DNA from: Galaxea fascicularis
Taxonomy: Eukaryota > Cnidaria > Anthozoa > Scleractinia > Euphylliidae
Direction of reading: 5' to 3'
Length of the DNA stretch: 64,000 nucleotides
NCBI GenBank assembly: GCA_948470475.1
Contig: OX419336.1
Location: forward strand, 13,112,594 to 13,176,593
Under the pieces are notes generated by a model. The model did not search any database, was not told the DNA's origin, and saw only the letters and a list, made by a program, of their open reading frames with translations. Positions 10,901 through 21,021 of the stretch are shown here, in pieces. The position numbers and the translations under genes were made by a program. The first letter of the stretch is position 1; each line of letters opens with the position of its first letter.

Positions 10901-13190
10901 CCCGCCCTACATCCGCACCAACCATTTCGAACCTCGTGTTTCAGTGCACTAGTGGTGTCGCATTTCGTTCATTTTCAACGTGAATCATAGTAAGTCTCTT
11001 GGAGTCATTTCCTAATAATTTTCCAGGTGGTTGTTTTCCTGGATTAAGCCTTATTTTGCAATAACATACACCGGCAAATCATACTGTCGAAGATGATTAA
11101 TTAGCTGTGAAGAGCTCGACTCTTGCCATTTTACGTCTTCCTTCGCGTGGATAATGCCGCATGCGAGCGTGATATCTTCTCTGTCAGAACAATAATAGCC
11201 TCAGTAATTAAACGAGAAAAACAACAGCAGACGCAGTGAGAGAAAGCAAGTTCGGTCTTAGTTTGTTCTTTTTGTGTTAGTTGTTAACACTTTCAAGAAA
11301 AATTTTCAAGTTCATGTTCAAACCGAAACAGAGATTACTGAACTGAGGAGAGAGAACCTACTTTAGTTTCTAAAGCCGTTCACAGAAACAAAATAGCCTA
11401 AAACTGAGTACTAATTTACCCTTCGTCAATTCGTATTTGAAGTCCGAGTTTGGTTGAAGTTCTCTTTAAAAAGCTCCTGTAATTCCCAACTCACAAAAGT
11501 GAAAAGGACTGGACAAAACTTTGTTTTTGATTGATCTTCAGCTTCCATCTTTACAAATCAGATCACAAACTATTTATAAATTCATGCGACTTCTGACGAT
11601 TTCTTAATCCCTAAAGAAATACACGTAAAGACAAAAATTATGAAACAAAAATATGGGATTATGTTTGTTAGTATTACAACACTGGATAATAAGCTGAGAA
11701 ATAATCTAAGATAATAAGCTAAGCACAGACCAAAGGATGTATTCCCGCGTTTTCAAACTTATTTACTACGCATTCATTCACCAGTTTTTTCCACACGTGG
11801 TGATTGCACTGATCCACCTTACCACAGCGATTGCTGATTCATCAAAGACTACAGCGTCGAAAACACATCATTTCTTCAATGCATATGTTAACATTTGCTT
11901 CATAAAGCAAAAATGGCAATTTTAAATCATATTCTTTCTACGATATCTCTCAGTAAAAAGATCTATTTAGTGAGACATTTGATAAAGTAAATCCTTTCTT
12001 AGGTAGATTCTTAATGGTCCTTAATATTTGCCGTCTTTATTTGACAGTGATAACAGTTCTTTCAACCCAGTAGTTAAACTGAAATTAAGAATCGATAAAA
12101 TGTTAAATACTTACCTTTGCCATTTTTAGAACTGAAACTTCATTTGTCGTGTTCTTTGTTTATCACGATCGAAGCACATGGTCGGCGCGAGAAAACACAC
12201 TTAACCGGAAGTGGATTTAACCGACGGATACCAGTTAGGAGCGAATAAAAGATCACGGGTCGTCTCATGGTGAAATGGCACAGCTCTGATGCATTATTAA
12301 GAAATTTTTCAAACTCGAGGTGTTAAACGGACAGAAAAGATCTATAAGAAGATAAATTATATTTCACCTTAAAGTCGCCGAGAAATGAACTGAATTCCAT
12401 GGAGACTCTTCCAGATCGCTTAGCTCCAGGTTTTGTGATTCAAACAAAGTCGACTTTCTTGAATGACTTAATATTCGAATTTGCGCGAATTGAATCAACA
12501 AGCCTTTGGCTGGTACCCGCTGTATACAGGACAAAAGACAACTCAGTTGGTGTAAGAATTGTTAACCAGTAAACTAGACTAAGACTAGCGGGCAGCCGAA
12601 AAACGTTTTCCGGCGTTTTCGAGGTGATCACTCATTTCCATTGTAAATCTGTAGTCCCTAAAAAAAGCACCGAGACAGCTGACTGCCTTTTGTTTAAAGC
12701 TTATAGTTTTAAAACCACCTGGCAGTCGTCGACTTTTCTTATTATTTCATAGTGCTTTCTTGTTATTCTTCGCGGCGTACTCGGTAATTTTTAAGAACGA
12801 GAACTCGACAAGAGACTGTATCCCTATTACTGGAATGGAACATTTAGGATATTCTCTTCTTGCCGCGTGTCAGTTCAAGCACTTTTTAGGCAAACGGATT
12901 TTAAATGTGGGGACTTACTTTTTTTTTAATCGCCCCTGGCCCGAACGCGAACTTTTCGTTGCGGAAGAGGGGAAGCTGGAAAACCATTCAACATCAAATA
13001 TAGAACAACAATTTCCGACCTTCCTTTACCAACTGGCAGTCAAGAATCTTTAATTTATTTTTGGATATTTTTATATTCATTTCCCTTTCCTGTCTCATTT
13101 TCTTGACAGCGTTGCTTAGCAACAGCTTCCAGTTACTTCACCGTCTGTGAAATTCTGTTTCAGCGAAGCTACGAAATTATTGCTCAACAT
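7905..13190. other. 5.3 kb without a recognisable gene
   Basis: I found no conserved protein and no structured RNA. A pair of diverged direct repeats sharing the phrase AAAATAGT(C/T)TATT(T)GTGAT occurs near 7940 and 9695, suggesting an old dispersed repeat. A minus-strand ATG-GCA-AAG followed by a GTAAGT donor at 12123-12110 is treated separately. Otherwise the sequence is AT-rich intergenic DNA. Confidence 0.4.
12110..12213 (-). promoter_or_regulatory. Possible promoter and first coding exon of an unidentified minus-strand gene
   Basis: On the minus strand a consensus ETS site (CACTTCCGGT, 12213-12204) precedes an ATG at 12123 by about 80 bp. The ATG is followed by two codons (Met-Ala-Lys) and then a strong GTAAGT donor at 12114. 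Short start exons behind ETS-type TATA-less promoters are common in animal housekeeping genes. I could not find the following exon between 7.9 and 12.1 kb, so this remains a weak proposal. Confidence 0.2.
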
Positions 13191-13192
13191 CA

Positions 13193-13250
13193 TCTTCATG
13201 AGGAAAACCCTCATTAGCATTTACTCTAATGAGGGTTTTCCTAATGAAGC
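13193..13250. repeat. Short inverted repeat (17-bp perfect arms)
   Basis: AGGAAAACCCTCATTAG at 13201-13217 is followed after an 8-base loop by its exact reverse complement at 13226-13242. Weaker pairing (CTTCAT / ATGAAG) extends the arms outwards. This is probably a minimal MITE or hairpin. Confidence 0.7.
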
Positions 13251-13679
13251 CCTTTTCAGTTATTTAGGCCAAAACACAACTCGTTGACGTGGGTCGTCGG
13301 TGACTGGTTACTTGCATGCTCGCTCTCACCTTACCACTGTTCAGTTGTTGAATTTTCAAAGGCATGACCTTTCAGCTGCTACTAGCCTACGGAAGCAAGC
13401 GCTTCCGTCGGGTTTTCGAGGTTTTTGTTCTTTGCCAGTTTTCGCGCGATCAAACAACCAAAAAAATGGCTTTGGGGTGGGGGGGGGGGGGAGGCGTGGA
13501 CAACAGACATTCTATGCAGGCTAAGGAACTCCTGTTCACGTAAACGTGAGCGATCAAATATCGCAACTTTTCGCAACTTTAGAACTTTCCAAAAGGAAGT
13601 AGGTAGGCCTACACTACTTTTATTTCAGTTTTTCCCTCTGTTGCGTCTACCCCTTGACCAATTTCCTGAACTTCTTTAT

Positions 13680-13840
13680 CTAGCTATATTTAGCTATCTA
13701 TCTATCTATCTATCTATCTTCTATCTATCTATCTACCGTTTATTTGCCTCCATCAAAATAATTGATGATTCTTGCAAATTGGAAATCGGCCAGCGGTCGA
13801 TATATAAATAAATAGATAAATAAATAAATAAATAAATATA
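13680..13840. repeat. Tetranucleotide microsatellites
   Basis: A (CTAT)n run lies around 13693-13735 and an (AAAT)n run, with one GATA interruption, around 13806-13838. A G11-type homopolymer stretch sits just upstream near 13480-13492. There is no gene in 13243-13854; open frames here are translations of simple sequence. Confidence 0.85.
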
Positions 13841-13854
13841 ACGATATTATAATT

Positions 13855-14447
13855 AACAATTATTCGCCGAAGGCGAAGTGAATATTGGTGAATATTCCCC
13901 GAGACGAAGTCGAGGGGAATATTCACCAATATTCACTTCGCCTTCGGCGAATAATTGTTTTAGTATAATTTCTCAGGTGATTATAGAAATACCTAAACAA
14001 AGGATCGACCGAAAAATGTTAAATTTTATTTGTCATTTGTCACGTAAAACTTCGACAAACATTTATTCATCTCGTTTACCCCCTCAAACTCAGTGGTAAA
14101 TTCGGTTTGTTGTTGAAACCATTCTGTTACATAAATAAAGTGTTGCGAAAATTCAATAGTTGTTTTGATCTACTCATGCATATAATATATCGACACCTGA
14201 GCGACTATTTCACGGGAATTTAAATGATTTCTTTGTTACATTTAGCAGAATTTTCGCATCTTACATTTGAAGTGTGTTATTCCGAACTTAAAGTCTCTTA
14301 ACGAAGAGGAGTTTAATTTTGTTTTTGAAAACAAAAGGTTGAGAGTTATATTCACCGCCTAGCGCGGTGAATATAACGTCATAGTACGAATCGCTCAACC
14401 AATCAGATTGCTGAAAACTTGCTCTTCAACTCGGAAATTATACTAAA
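13855..14447. mobile_element. MITE with a 46-bp-arm perfect hairpin at its left edge
   Basis: The segment 13855-13959 is a perfect palindrome: 46-base arms (13855-13900 and 13914-13959) around a 13-base loop. Next to it, TTTAGTATAATTTC at 13959-13972 has its exact inverted copy at 14434-14447, which I take as terminal inverted repeats. A second hairpin, GTTATATTCACCGC and its complement around a CTAGC loop, lies near 14345-14377. The element has no coding capacity. Confidence 0.65.
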
Positions 14448-14523
14448 TTAAATTAAAGGCGGTTTGTGAATGCCGTCAAAGAAGTAGCAATCACTGTCTC
14501 GTTCGGCGAATCGTCCCATTCGA

Positions 14524-15010
14524 TTATTGTTCTTGGGAAGTGGGATAATTTATAATAATCAGTAAAAGCGAATGGGACCTCATAAGCTTGGTTATTGCGG
14601 GGACATGACGGCTAATTCGGCCCAGCGGCTTTAGATATTTTGCAGTGTCTATTCCAATTTGGTCATTGTGGATTTTATAGAACATGACTAGTCTATCCTT
14701 TTTTCGCCTTTTTTCAAGGATGTTCCATCGCAATTGCTGTAGCATTTCAGTAACACTTGATACGTAATTGTACCGATTTAAGACACACCGAGCTGCACGT
14801 CTCTGTACCATTTCCAGTTTCTTCACATTTCCTTTGGTATAGGGATCTCATGCTGCTGAAAAGTATTCGAGTGGTGGTCGAACCAAGGTCTTGTAAGCTA
14901 AAGATTTTAGATTAGATGAATCAATTCTCAGATTTCTTCGGAGGAAACCAAGTGATTGATTCGCCTTGTATGCAATGTTTTCAATATGACGATTCCACCG
15001 GAGGTCTGGG
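14524..15010 (-). pseudogene. Decayed LINE reverse-transcriptase C-terminus
   Basis: On the minus strand the frame contains LEMVQRRAARCVLNRY followed by SSVTEMLQQLRWNILEKRR and LVMFYKIHN. This is the characteristic C-terminal tail of Jockey/CR1/RTE-type LINE ORF2 proteins found throughout animal genomes. The upstream part (about 14830-15005) still encodes NIAYKANQSLGFLRRNLR and KSLAYKTLVRPPLEY in the same frame but is interrupted by a stop where the family has a conserved Trp. The 5' portion is missing, so it is a dead 5'-truncated copy. Confidence 0.85.
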
Positions 15011-16179
15011 GATACTTTGCTGAGCCTTTACCATGAAGGGTGTAATCGTGGGTGTTTGTTGCGCTTATTAGCCCTTATTCACGATGTCAGCCACCTTTGC
15101 GGGCGCTTAGGTGTTGTCAGGAAATATTAGGGTCACGTGGTCACTCAGGGGGCAAACAGTTGAATTCGCGGTAAATTCACAGTTGGTTGTGATGTAAACA
15201 ATGCTTTGGTAAATCCGGTTTTCGCGAATTTTTAGAGATTTCTGAAAGCTAATTTATACTTTACGATATTTTATGTATGTATATACGATATTTTGTATCA
15301 AGATATATTTTTTATCGAAGATATCCGGACAGGTAATTGTAAGTTCTCCGGCAATCTTTTTGTTTTTTGCTCCAACCATTTCAGTGTTAGCAAGCCCACG
15401 ACATCTAAAAGGATATTTGACAATGGATAAAACAGTATTTCACATCTGTACTGATATGCTGAAATTTTACACTGTGTATGTGTTCCGAGCTGACTGAACT
15501 CTTATGGAGTTCAATCCCCGCCAAAAATCAACTTTGGCAAACAACATCGAACTTTAAGATTCAACGTCCAACTTTAGAACTCAACATCTAACTTAAGCAC
15601 TCAACATTTCAATTTTTTCCAGTCGTTATTGAAATCGATATTTATGAAATGAACTTTCAATTATAAAGCACGATGTCGAATATTGACGTTCATTCTTTTT
15701 TATGTTTGAAGTATGAACATTTCAACGCGATGTCAAAACGCGACAACGAATATTCAAGTTTATTTCGATTTTTAAAAATCAACACGTTAATAAAATGGTT
15801 GAAATCTTTTCACTTGACGCTGTGGTGAAATGTTGACATTGCGATGAAATGTTGACTCCGTTGCAAAATGTTGACTTCGTTTTGTGAACGGCGTGCTATC
15901 CCCGCCAAAAAGTATCAAATGTCTCAAGGTTGCGTAACATCCTAAAGGACTGGATCTAGTCTGCGGACGGGTTTACTTTGGTCAAAATGGCTGATCTATC
16001 GAGCGTCGTGCAAGCTATCAATTACCTTGTTGTCAGAATATTGAAAGACTCAACGATCAAAGCGAAATTGGATCAGAGGAAATGAGTGACAGGCCTGCGC
16101 GGACTCCTCATGCGGTTTTTGTGTTCGCCTCGCATTAGAGCCTTAGATTATATTTTTGCCCTAACATTCGAGTTTGCGT

Positions 16180-16620
16180 TTTGGTCGAGGGTCGAGGGTA
16201 AAATGTCGAGGGTCGAGGGTAAGATGTCGAGGGTCCGAGAAAAATGTCGAGGGTCCATAAAAAACTAAAAATTGTAAATTGTAAAAAATAAACTGTTTTT
16301 ATATACTTTCACGCTTTTACACAGCTTCCACAAATGCACCCGCAACCGCAAATTAATAGTTATAGTTATAGTTATAGTTATAGTTATAGTAGCTTCCATT
16401 TGGTGAACATGACAGCAACACCAAATGAGGGACTAACGTACGGACTCGAAGTCCCAACGAGGTCAGCCCCATTTGCTGAATAGAACAGGCCGGCACTAGG
16501 GGTGGTCACAGCCAGGGTTCGTTACGTCCAGATGCCGGCTGAGAGGAGTTTGGGTTTTGGTCGAGGGTCGAGGGTCGAGGGTCGAGGGTAAGATGTCGAG
16601 GGTCCATAAAAAACTAAAAA
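16180..16620. repeat. GTCGAGG minisatellite and hexamer repeat
   Basis: Units of GGTCGAGGGT, with AAAATGTCGAGGGTC variants, occupy 16183-16256 and recur at 16558-16605. Each cluster is followed by the same CATAAAAAACTAAAAATTGT phrase, so the whole block is duplicated. Between them, (TTATAG)n runs from about 16354 to 16391. Confidence 0.8.
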
Positions 16621-16668
16621 TTGTAAATTGTAAAAAATAAACTGTTTTCGTATACTTTCACGTCAGAG

Positions 16669-16892
16669 CAGGTGGTGTGGACGCTACGATCGCAAAGCAT
16701 TATTTTGTGACGTATTCAAGATGGCGACGAAATAGCCTGCAAAGCCGCGATTTTTGGAGGTAAGCAAAACATTTTTTCTTAACTGGTCGAGCAGCTTTCG
16801 AAGCTAAATGTTTGGTTTTTTAAATTTAAAGTCTTTTTGAAATTTGGAAATTGACCTACAATGCTTTGCGATCGTAGCGTCCACACCACCTG
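16669..16892. mobile_element. MITE with 33-bp TIRs and a 9-bp target duplication (Mutator-like)
   Basis: The ends read CAGGTGGTGTGGACGCTACG from both sides, and the inverted match runs for about 33 bp without a mismatch. ACGTCAGAG is present immediately outside both ends (16660-16668 and 16893-16901). A 9-bp duplication is the usual mark of Mutator-superfamily transposition. The 224-bp element has no ORF. Nearly identical TIRs suggest a relatively young insertion. Confidence 0.85.
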
Positions 16893-17159
16893 ACGTCAGA
16901 GAGTTCATTTACACAGCTTCCACCAATGCACCCGCAACCGCAAATAAATAGATGCCGGCTGAGAGAGGTCAAGGTTAACTTTGTGGAAAGCGTGACTAAG
17001 TAATTCAGCGAAATATGGTTTTCTCTTAGGCGCCTACATCTCGCAGTTTCTGGGTTTCCATCCACCGTGAAGTCATAAGCAGAACTATACATCGACCAGA
17101 ACTCGTCACACACTGCAAAACTAGAACTGAGGAACAGCAAATGATTTCGCAACCAGAGA

Positions 17160-17465
17160 TGCTCTAATGGAGGGGCTTTTAGCAACGTCTGACAAAAGAC
17201 TGACAAGAAAAACAAATGTTTGTTGTTTCAGTCTTTTTTTTTTTAATTTTTATCCATGGTATGTTTCGAGATTTGTTGTCTCCGAATGCGACAAAATAAA
17301 AAATTTCTGAATAAACAATTTTCGTTTGTGAGTTTACAATACTGAGCTGGAATAAAAGTTTCCCAAACATGACATAACATTGAAAAGATATGTTCTTGTC
17401 GTGCGCTAATGGACAGGCTTTTAGCAATGTCTGACAAAAGATTGACAAGAAAAACGATCACTTTT
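17160..17465. repeat. Direct repeat beside the Penelope relic, ~244 bp apart
   Basis: The phrase GCTTTTAGCAA(C/T)GTCTGACAAAAGA followed by (C/T)TGACAAGAAAAAC occurs at about 17177-17215 and again at about 17419-17456. In minus orientation both lie at the 3' side of the reverse-transcriptase relic. They are partial tandem copies of the element's downstream part. Confidence 0.6.
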
Positions 17466-18440
17466 TACGCCTGGGGGATGGCATGACTTGAAGTGTGTAT
17501 ATTGAAAGGTTTCTGTCGGCTTGTGGTGAGTTTTTATGTCCAGGATGGATTCGTTTTCGAATCTTTCCCCTTTAAACACTACTGTATCGAGGAAAGTGAT
17601 CTCGTTCTCTGATATTTCGGCCGTGAATTTGATGGTACTGTGGAATTTATTAGCTTGTTCAATAAAACATTGCAGTCCCAAAGCGAGAAGATATCATCGA
17701 TATATCGTCTCCATTCTTTAGGCTTAATCTCGCTTTGTTGTATAAGCTTTGATTCGATTTCAGCCATGAAAATATTTGCAAATGATACTGCCATTTTAGT
17801 TCCCATGGCCGTTCCATGTGTTTGGAGATGGTTATCCCTAAACTGGAACGAGTTTTCTTCTTCAGAATTAGACCAAGCATTTCCCTTAGGAAGCATGTTG
17901 GGATCGGTGGGTTGTAATTGCTGTAATTGTGGAACGTTTCGTATGCCTTGCTTACTGTTTCTGTTCCCTCTTCTTGTGGTATATTGGTGTACAAGCTAGA
18001 GACGTCCATTGACACTGAGATTGTGTCTTGGCCTATCTTTGTTTCTCTACGAAGTTGATAAAATCAGTTGTATCCTTAACAAAGGATTCGTTGTTGTTTC
18101 TGCGATAGGCTAGAGCAATGTATCCACAAATGAGGATATTCTCTCAGTAGGGCCGTCACAACCTGAGATGATGGGTCTACCAACCGGTTTAGGTTTGTGG
18201 ATTTTTGTAAGCGTATAGAAAGTTGGTGTTCTAGGAGGATTGGGAGTTTGTGAGAGCCATTTTTTAGTCATGTCATCAATGTGTTTGCCCTGGTGAAGAC
18301 GGTTAATGAGGTCATTAACCTTTTCCTTTGTGGTTTTCACCACTGGTGCTTTTAGAGGTTCATAGTGCTGTCTGTTGTCGAGTTGCACCTTAGCCTCGTT
18401 TATTTTGTCTTATTCATGATGACTGTTGTTGTCCCTTTGT
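17465..18440 (-). pseudogene. Penelope-like retroelement reverse transcriptase, frameshifted
   Basis: On the minus strand, successive frames give FYTLTKIHKP..GRPIISG (about 18230), DVSSLYTNIPQEEG (about 18000), THGTAMGTKMAVSFANIFMA (about 17810), RRYIDDIFSLW with the catalytic Asp pair (about 17700) and EITFLDTVVFKGERF (about 17590). This order and wording are typical of Penelope-like elements, whose RT is related to telomerase. The reading frame changes at least three times, and both the N-terminal part and any GIY-YIG endonuclease are missing, so it is inactive. It lies inside the long-TIR element. Confidence 0.85.
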
Positions 18441-19111
18441 CTTTCTCTGTGTTTTGGCAAAAAAAAAGCTGCTATCGTTTGACGAATGCCGCAAACTTTC
18501 GACCACCTCTGACATTTGATGCTTCGTGGCGTGAAAGGCGGGAAAGCAGTAGCCACAAAGGTCGACTAGATCCACGTTACGCAACCTTGAGACATTTGAT
18601 ACTTTTTGGCGGGGATAGCACGCCGTTCACAAAACGAAGTCAACCTTTTTCAACGGAGTCAACATTTCATCGCAATGTCAACATTTCACCACAGCGTCAA
18701 GTGAAAAGACTTCAACCATTTTATTAACGTGTTGATTTTCAAAAATCGAAATAAACTTGAATATTCGTTGTCGCGTTTTGACATCGCGTTGAAATGTTCA
18801 TACTTCAAACATAAAAAAGAATGAACGTCAATATTCGACATCGTGCTTTATAATTGAAAGTTCATTTCATAAATATCGATTTCAATAACGACTGGAAAAA
18901 ATTGAAATGTTGAGTGCTTAAGTTGGATGTTGAGTTCTAAAGTTCGACGTTGAATCTTAAAGTTCGATGTTGTTTGCCAAAGTTGATTTTTGGCGGGGAT
19001 TGAACTCCATAAACTCTTTCCTTGCTTCATGGACTTTGCTGATGGCTGCATTCTTCTACCTCATCCTCCAAAACGTCGAGAAAGTTAAGACTGCCCTCTT
19101 CCCATCCTTCT

Positions 19112-19332
19112 TTAAGGCTGCTGGGAAAAGGAAGACTGACAATCGATTCTGTGGTCAACTTTTCCCTTCGTCTCGTTGAGACGTGTAGTTTTAGCGACCT
19201 CGAGTTTCAACTTCCACGCATAATACACCTTTTCAGCTAGCTCTGCTTTTCTCGCCGACAAAACAACACCTCTTTTTGCAGAAATGTCTTTAACTGATCC
19301 ACCTTCCACTTAGAAAACTGCTGTATTGACAT
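19112..19332 (-). pseudogene. SAP-like DNA-binding N-terminal domain fragment, frameshifted
   Basis: From an ATG near 19332 on the minus strand the frame reads MSIQQFSKWKVDQLKTFLQK. After a frame change in a run of five A's it continues RGVVLSARKAELAEKVYYAW. The joined pattern (W-x-V-x-x-L-K-x-F-L, R-G-V, K-x-E-L-x-x-K-V) is that of a SAP-type helix-hairpin domain, common at the N-terminus of transposon-borne proteins in animals. The frame stops soon after and runs into the inserted element at 19011. It is probably a relic of the gene carried by the outer element at 15069-19471. Confidence 0.5.
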
Positions 19333-19708
19333 CTTGTTTGTTAAAACAATTAAAATGTCCTGTTCGGACGCCATTGAAAATGTTTGCCCCCCAAGAGACC
19401 ATGTGACCAAGCAGTTATCCCATCATTCTCTGTGCGCGTGTAAAGATGGCTGACATCGTGAATAAGGGCTATTTGGATGGCAGTGATGGATCACGTGTTG
19501 CTTACAGCACAGTAACATTCTGCAGCGACGACGATTATCCGGCTCGCTAACACTGGTTCCTGGTGTTAAGAATCTGCCGGCATCTTTATAACTTGCATTT
19601 TTGCAAACTTTGCAACATACGTTTGACATGTCAAAGTTTCGATGAAAAATGCACAAACTTTTTTGGTCGCTTCAGTACTGGCACCTTAAGACGAATTCAC
19701 TAGCGTTG

Positions 19709-19864
19709 AATAGGCCATATTCGTATTGTCGGTATTGAACTGGATCTAACATGAAGTGAAGGCTCTTGCAGGGGAATACATTTACATATGAAAAGACTCC
19801 CCCGCAAGAGCCTCCACTTCATGCTAGATCCAGTTCAATGCCGATAATACGAATATGGCCTATT
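19709..19864. repeat. 156-bp near-perfect palindrome
   Basis: AATAGGCCATATTCGTATT at 19709 is mirrored by AATACGAATATGGCCTATT ending at 19864. The arms are about 63 bp with a few mismatches around a loop of about 30 bp. This is a foldback or MITE remnant with no ORF. Confidence 0.8.
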
Positions 19865-20312
19865 ACCCAAACAAATAAAGAAAACTGAGCATAGCTGTGG
19901 TCTCGGACAAAGAAATTTGACCAATGCAACTGATCTTGAGTGGAGCCGAGAGTGAAATTAGTTCAGTAAAAGTCGCAAAAAATCGTTTGCAATTAAACTA
20001 GCGTAAATGGGGTTTTTCTCTGATGCACCGTTCGATAAGCGAGGTTTCTTCGTTTGCTTGTCAGTTCTTTGGTTTTTTCTGTAGTATGTCTTGACCAAAT
20101 CGCGCCCAGGGTACCTTAGTGAGAAAGCGTGTAATAAATTGCGCATCAGAGAAGTGACACAGTCCGTCGCCGTAAAATGACCTTAAGATATTTCCAAAAT
20201 TAGCACAGACAAGGCGATCAGAACATAAACAAAATACCAGAACTTACAAAAATACACGTGTCTCAGCACTTTACTCAAACCACATCATCAGCATTGTTGT
20301 TGTGTTTGAGAA
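19865..20312. other. Spacer with no recognisable content
   Basis: AT-rich sequence between two foldback elements; I see nothing to annotate. Confidence 0.5.
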
Positions 20313-21021
20313 TAAATGTGATACCGAGAATGCATTGTCTCTATAATACAGGCAACAAATGCAAAGAGGCGTTGATGTGCTTGTAATATTTCGATATAAT
20401 TCTTCTGCGTTATTTTGATCAAATCAAACACATAATCGCTTCATACAACTTACCGCACATTTTTATCAGTGAGAACAACCCACCCCACTCAAACCGTGCG
20501 TGACAACACAAACATAATAGACAGCGATGATAATTGGAATCTACTGCTATACAACCCGGGTATACAAAGAAGCTTTCCATATCAAGCGTTCAGCACCATC
20601 TTTAAACATCGGTTTGAAAGCCAGTAGGGAATTATGCCTTGTTAGGAATGTCATGATGCCTGTAAGCACGCATTATGTGCCTAGTTTGTTCTAAGGGATC
20701 ATGGGATTGATCATACATGTGCTCGGAAGAATGTAGTTTGGCTGCACAGAAGTGGATTAAAGTGTTGTTGAGTTTTCATCGAATCTCAGCCTTATAGTGA
20801 CCTAAAACCACTCAACCTTTTCTTAACATGTCTATTCTCTTTTTCTTTTTCTTTGTTTTGCATTTTGACGTGTATATCTGATGTACCATCTTGCAGTATT
20901 TAAATTTCTGCTACCTGTATGTCACTCCAGTCTGAAGACGATCTAGAATTATATCGAAATATTACAAGCACATCAACGACTCTTTAGTATAGACACAATG
21001 CATTTACTCGGTATCACATTT
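20313..21021. mobile_element. Foldback element with ~90-bp inverted arms
   Basis: AAATGTGATACCGAG at 20313 is inverted at the right end (to 21021), and the match runs inward through GTTGATGTGCTTGTAATATT for roughly 90 bp with a few differences. The interior of about 530 bp has no coding sequence. No clear target duplication was found. Confidence 0.65.

Larger units (their letters stand above)
15503..19011. mobile_element. 3.5-kb transposon with ~450-bp terminal inverted repeats
   Basis: The left end (15503 to about 15960) is repeated almost exactly in inverted orientation at about 18550-19011, starting TATGGAGTTCAATCCCCGCC from both sides. AACTCT immediately precedes the left end (15497-15502) and follows the right end (19012-19017), a 6-bp target duplication. 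The arms hold inverted repeats of the phrase CAACATTT and a second copy of CCCCGCCAAAAA at the inner edge. The interior (about 2.6 kb) carries minisatellites, another MITE and a Penelope-like relic but no transposase, so it is a non-autonomous or foldback-type element that acted as a landing pad. Confidence 0.8.
15069..19471. mobile_element. Outer inverted-repeat element interrupted by a nested 3.5-kb insertion
   Basis: TAGCCCTTATTCACGATGTC at 15069 onwards is the reverse complement of the sequence ending at 19471. Similarity continues inward for about 100 bp on each side with mismatches, including a shared TCAC(G/A)TGGTC and GGGGGCAAACA. These are degenerate terminal inverted repeats of one element. 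Between them lies the complete long-TIR element at 15503-19011. Outside that insertion, only short flanks of the host element remain, one carrying the SAP-like fragment. The target duplication is unclear, so the outer boundary is approximate. Confidence 0.55.
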
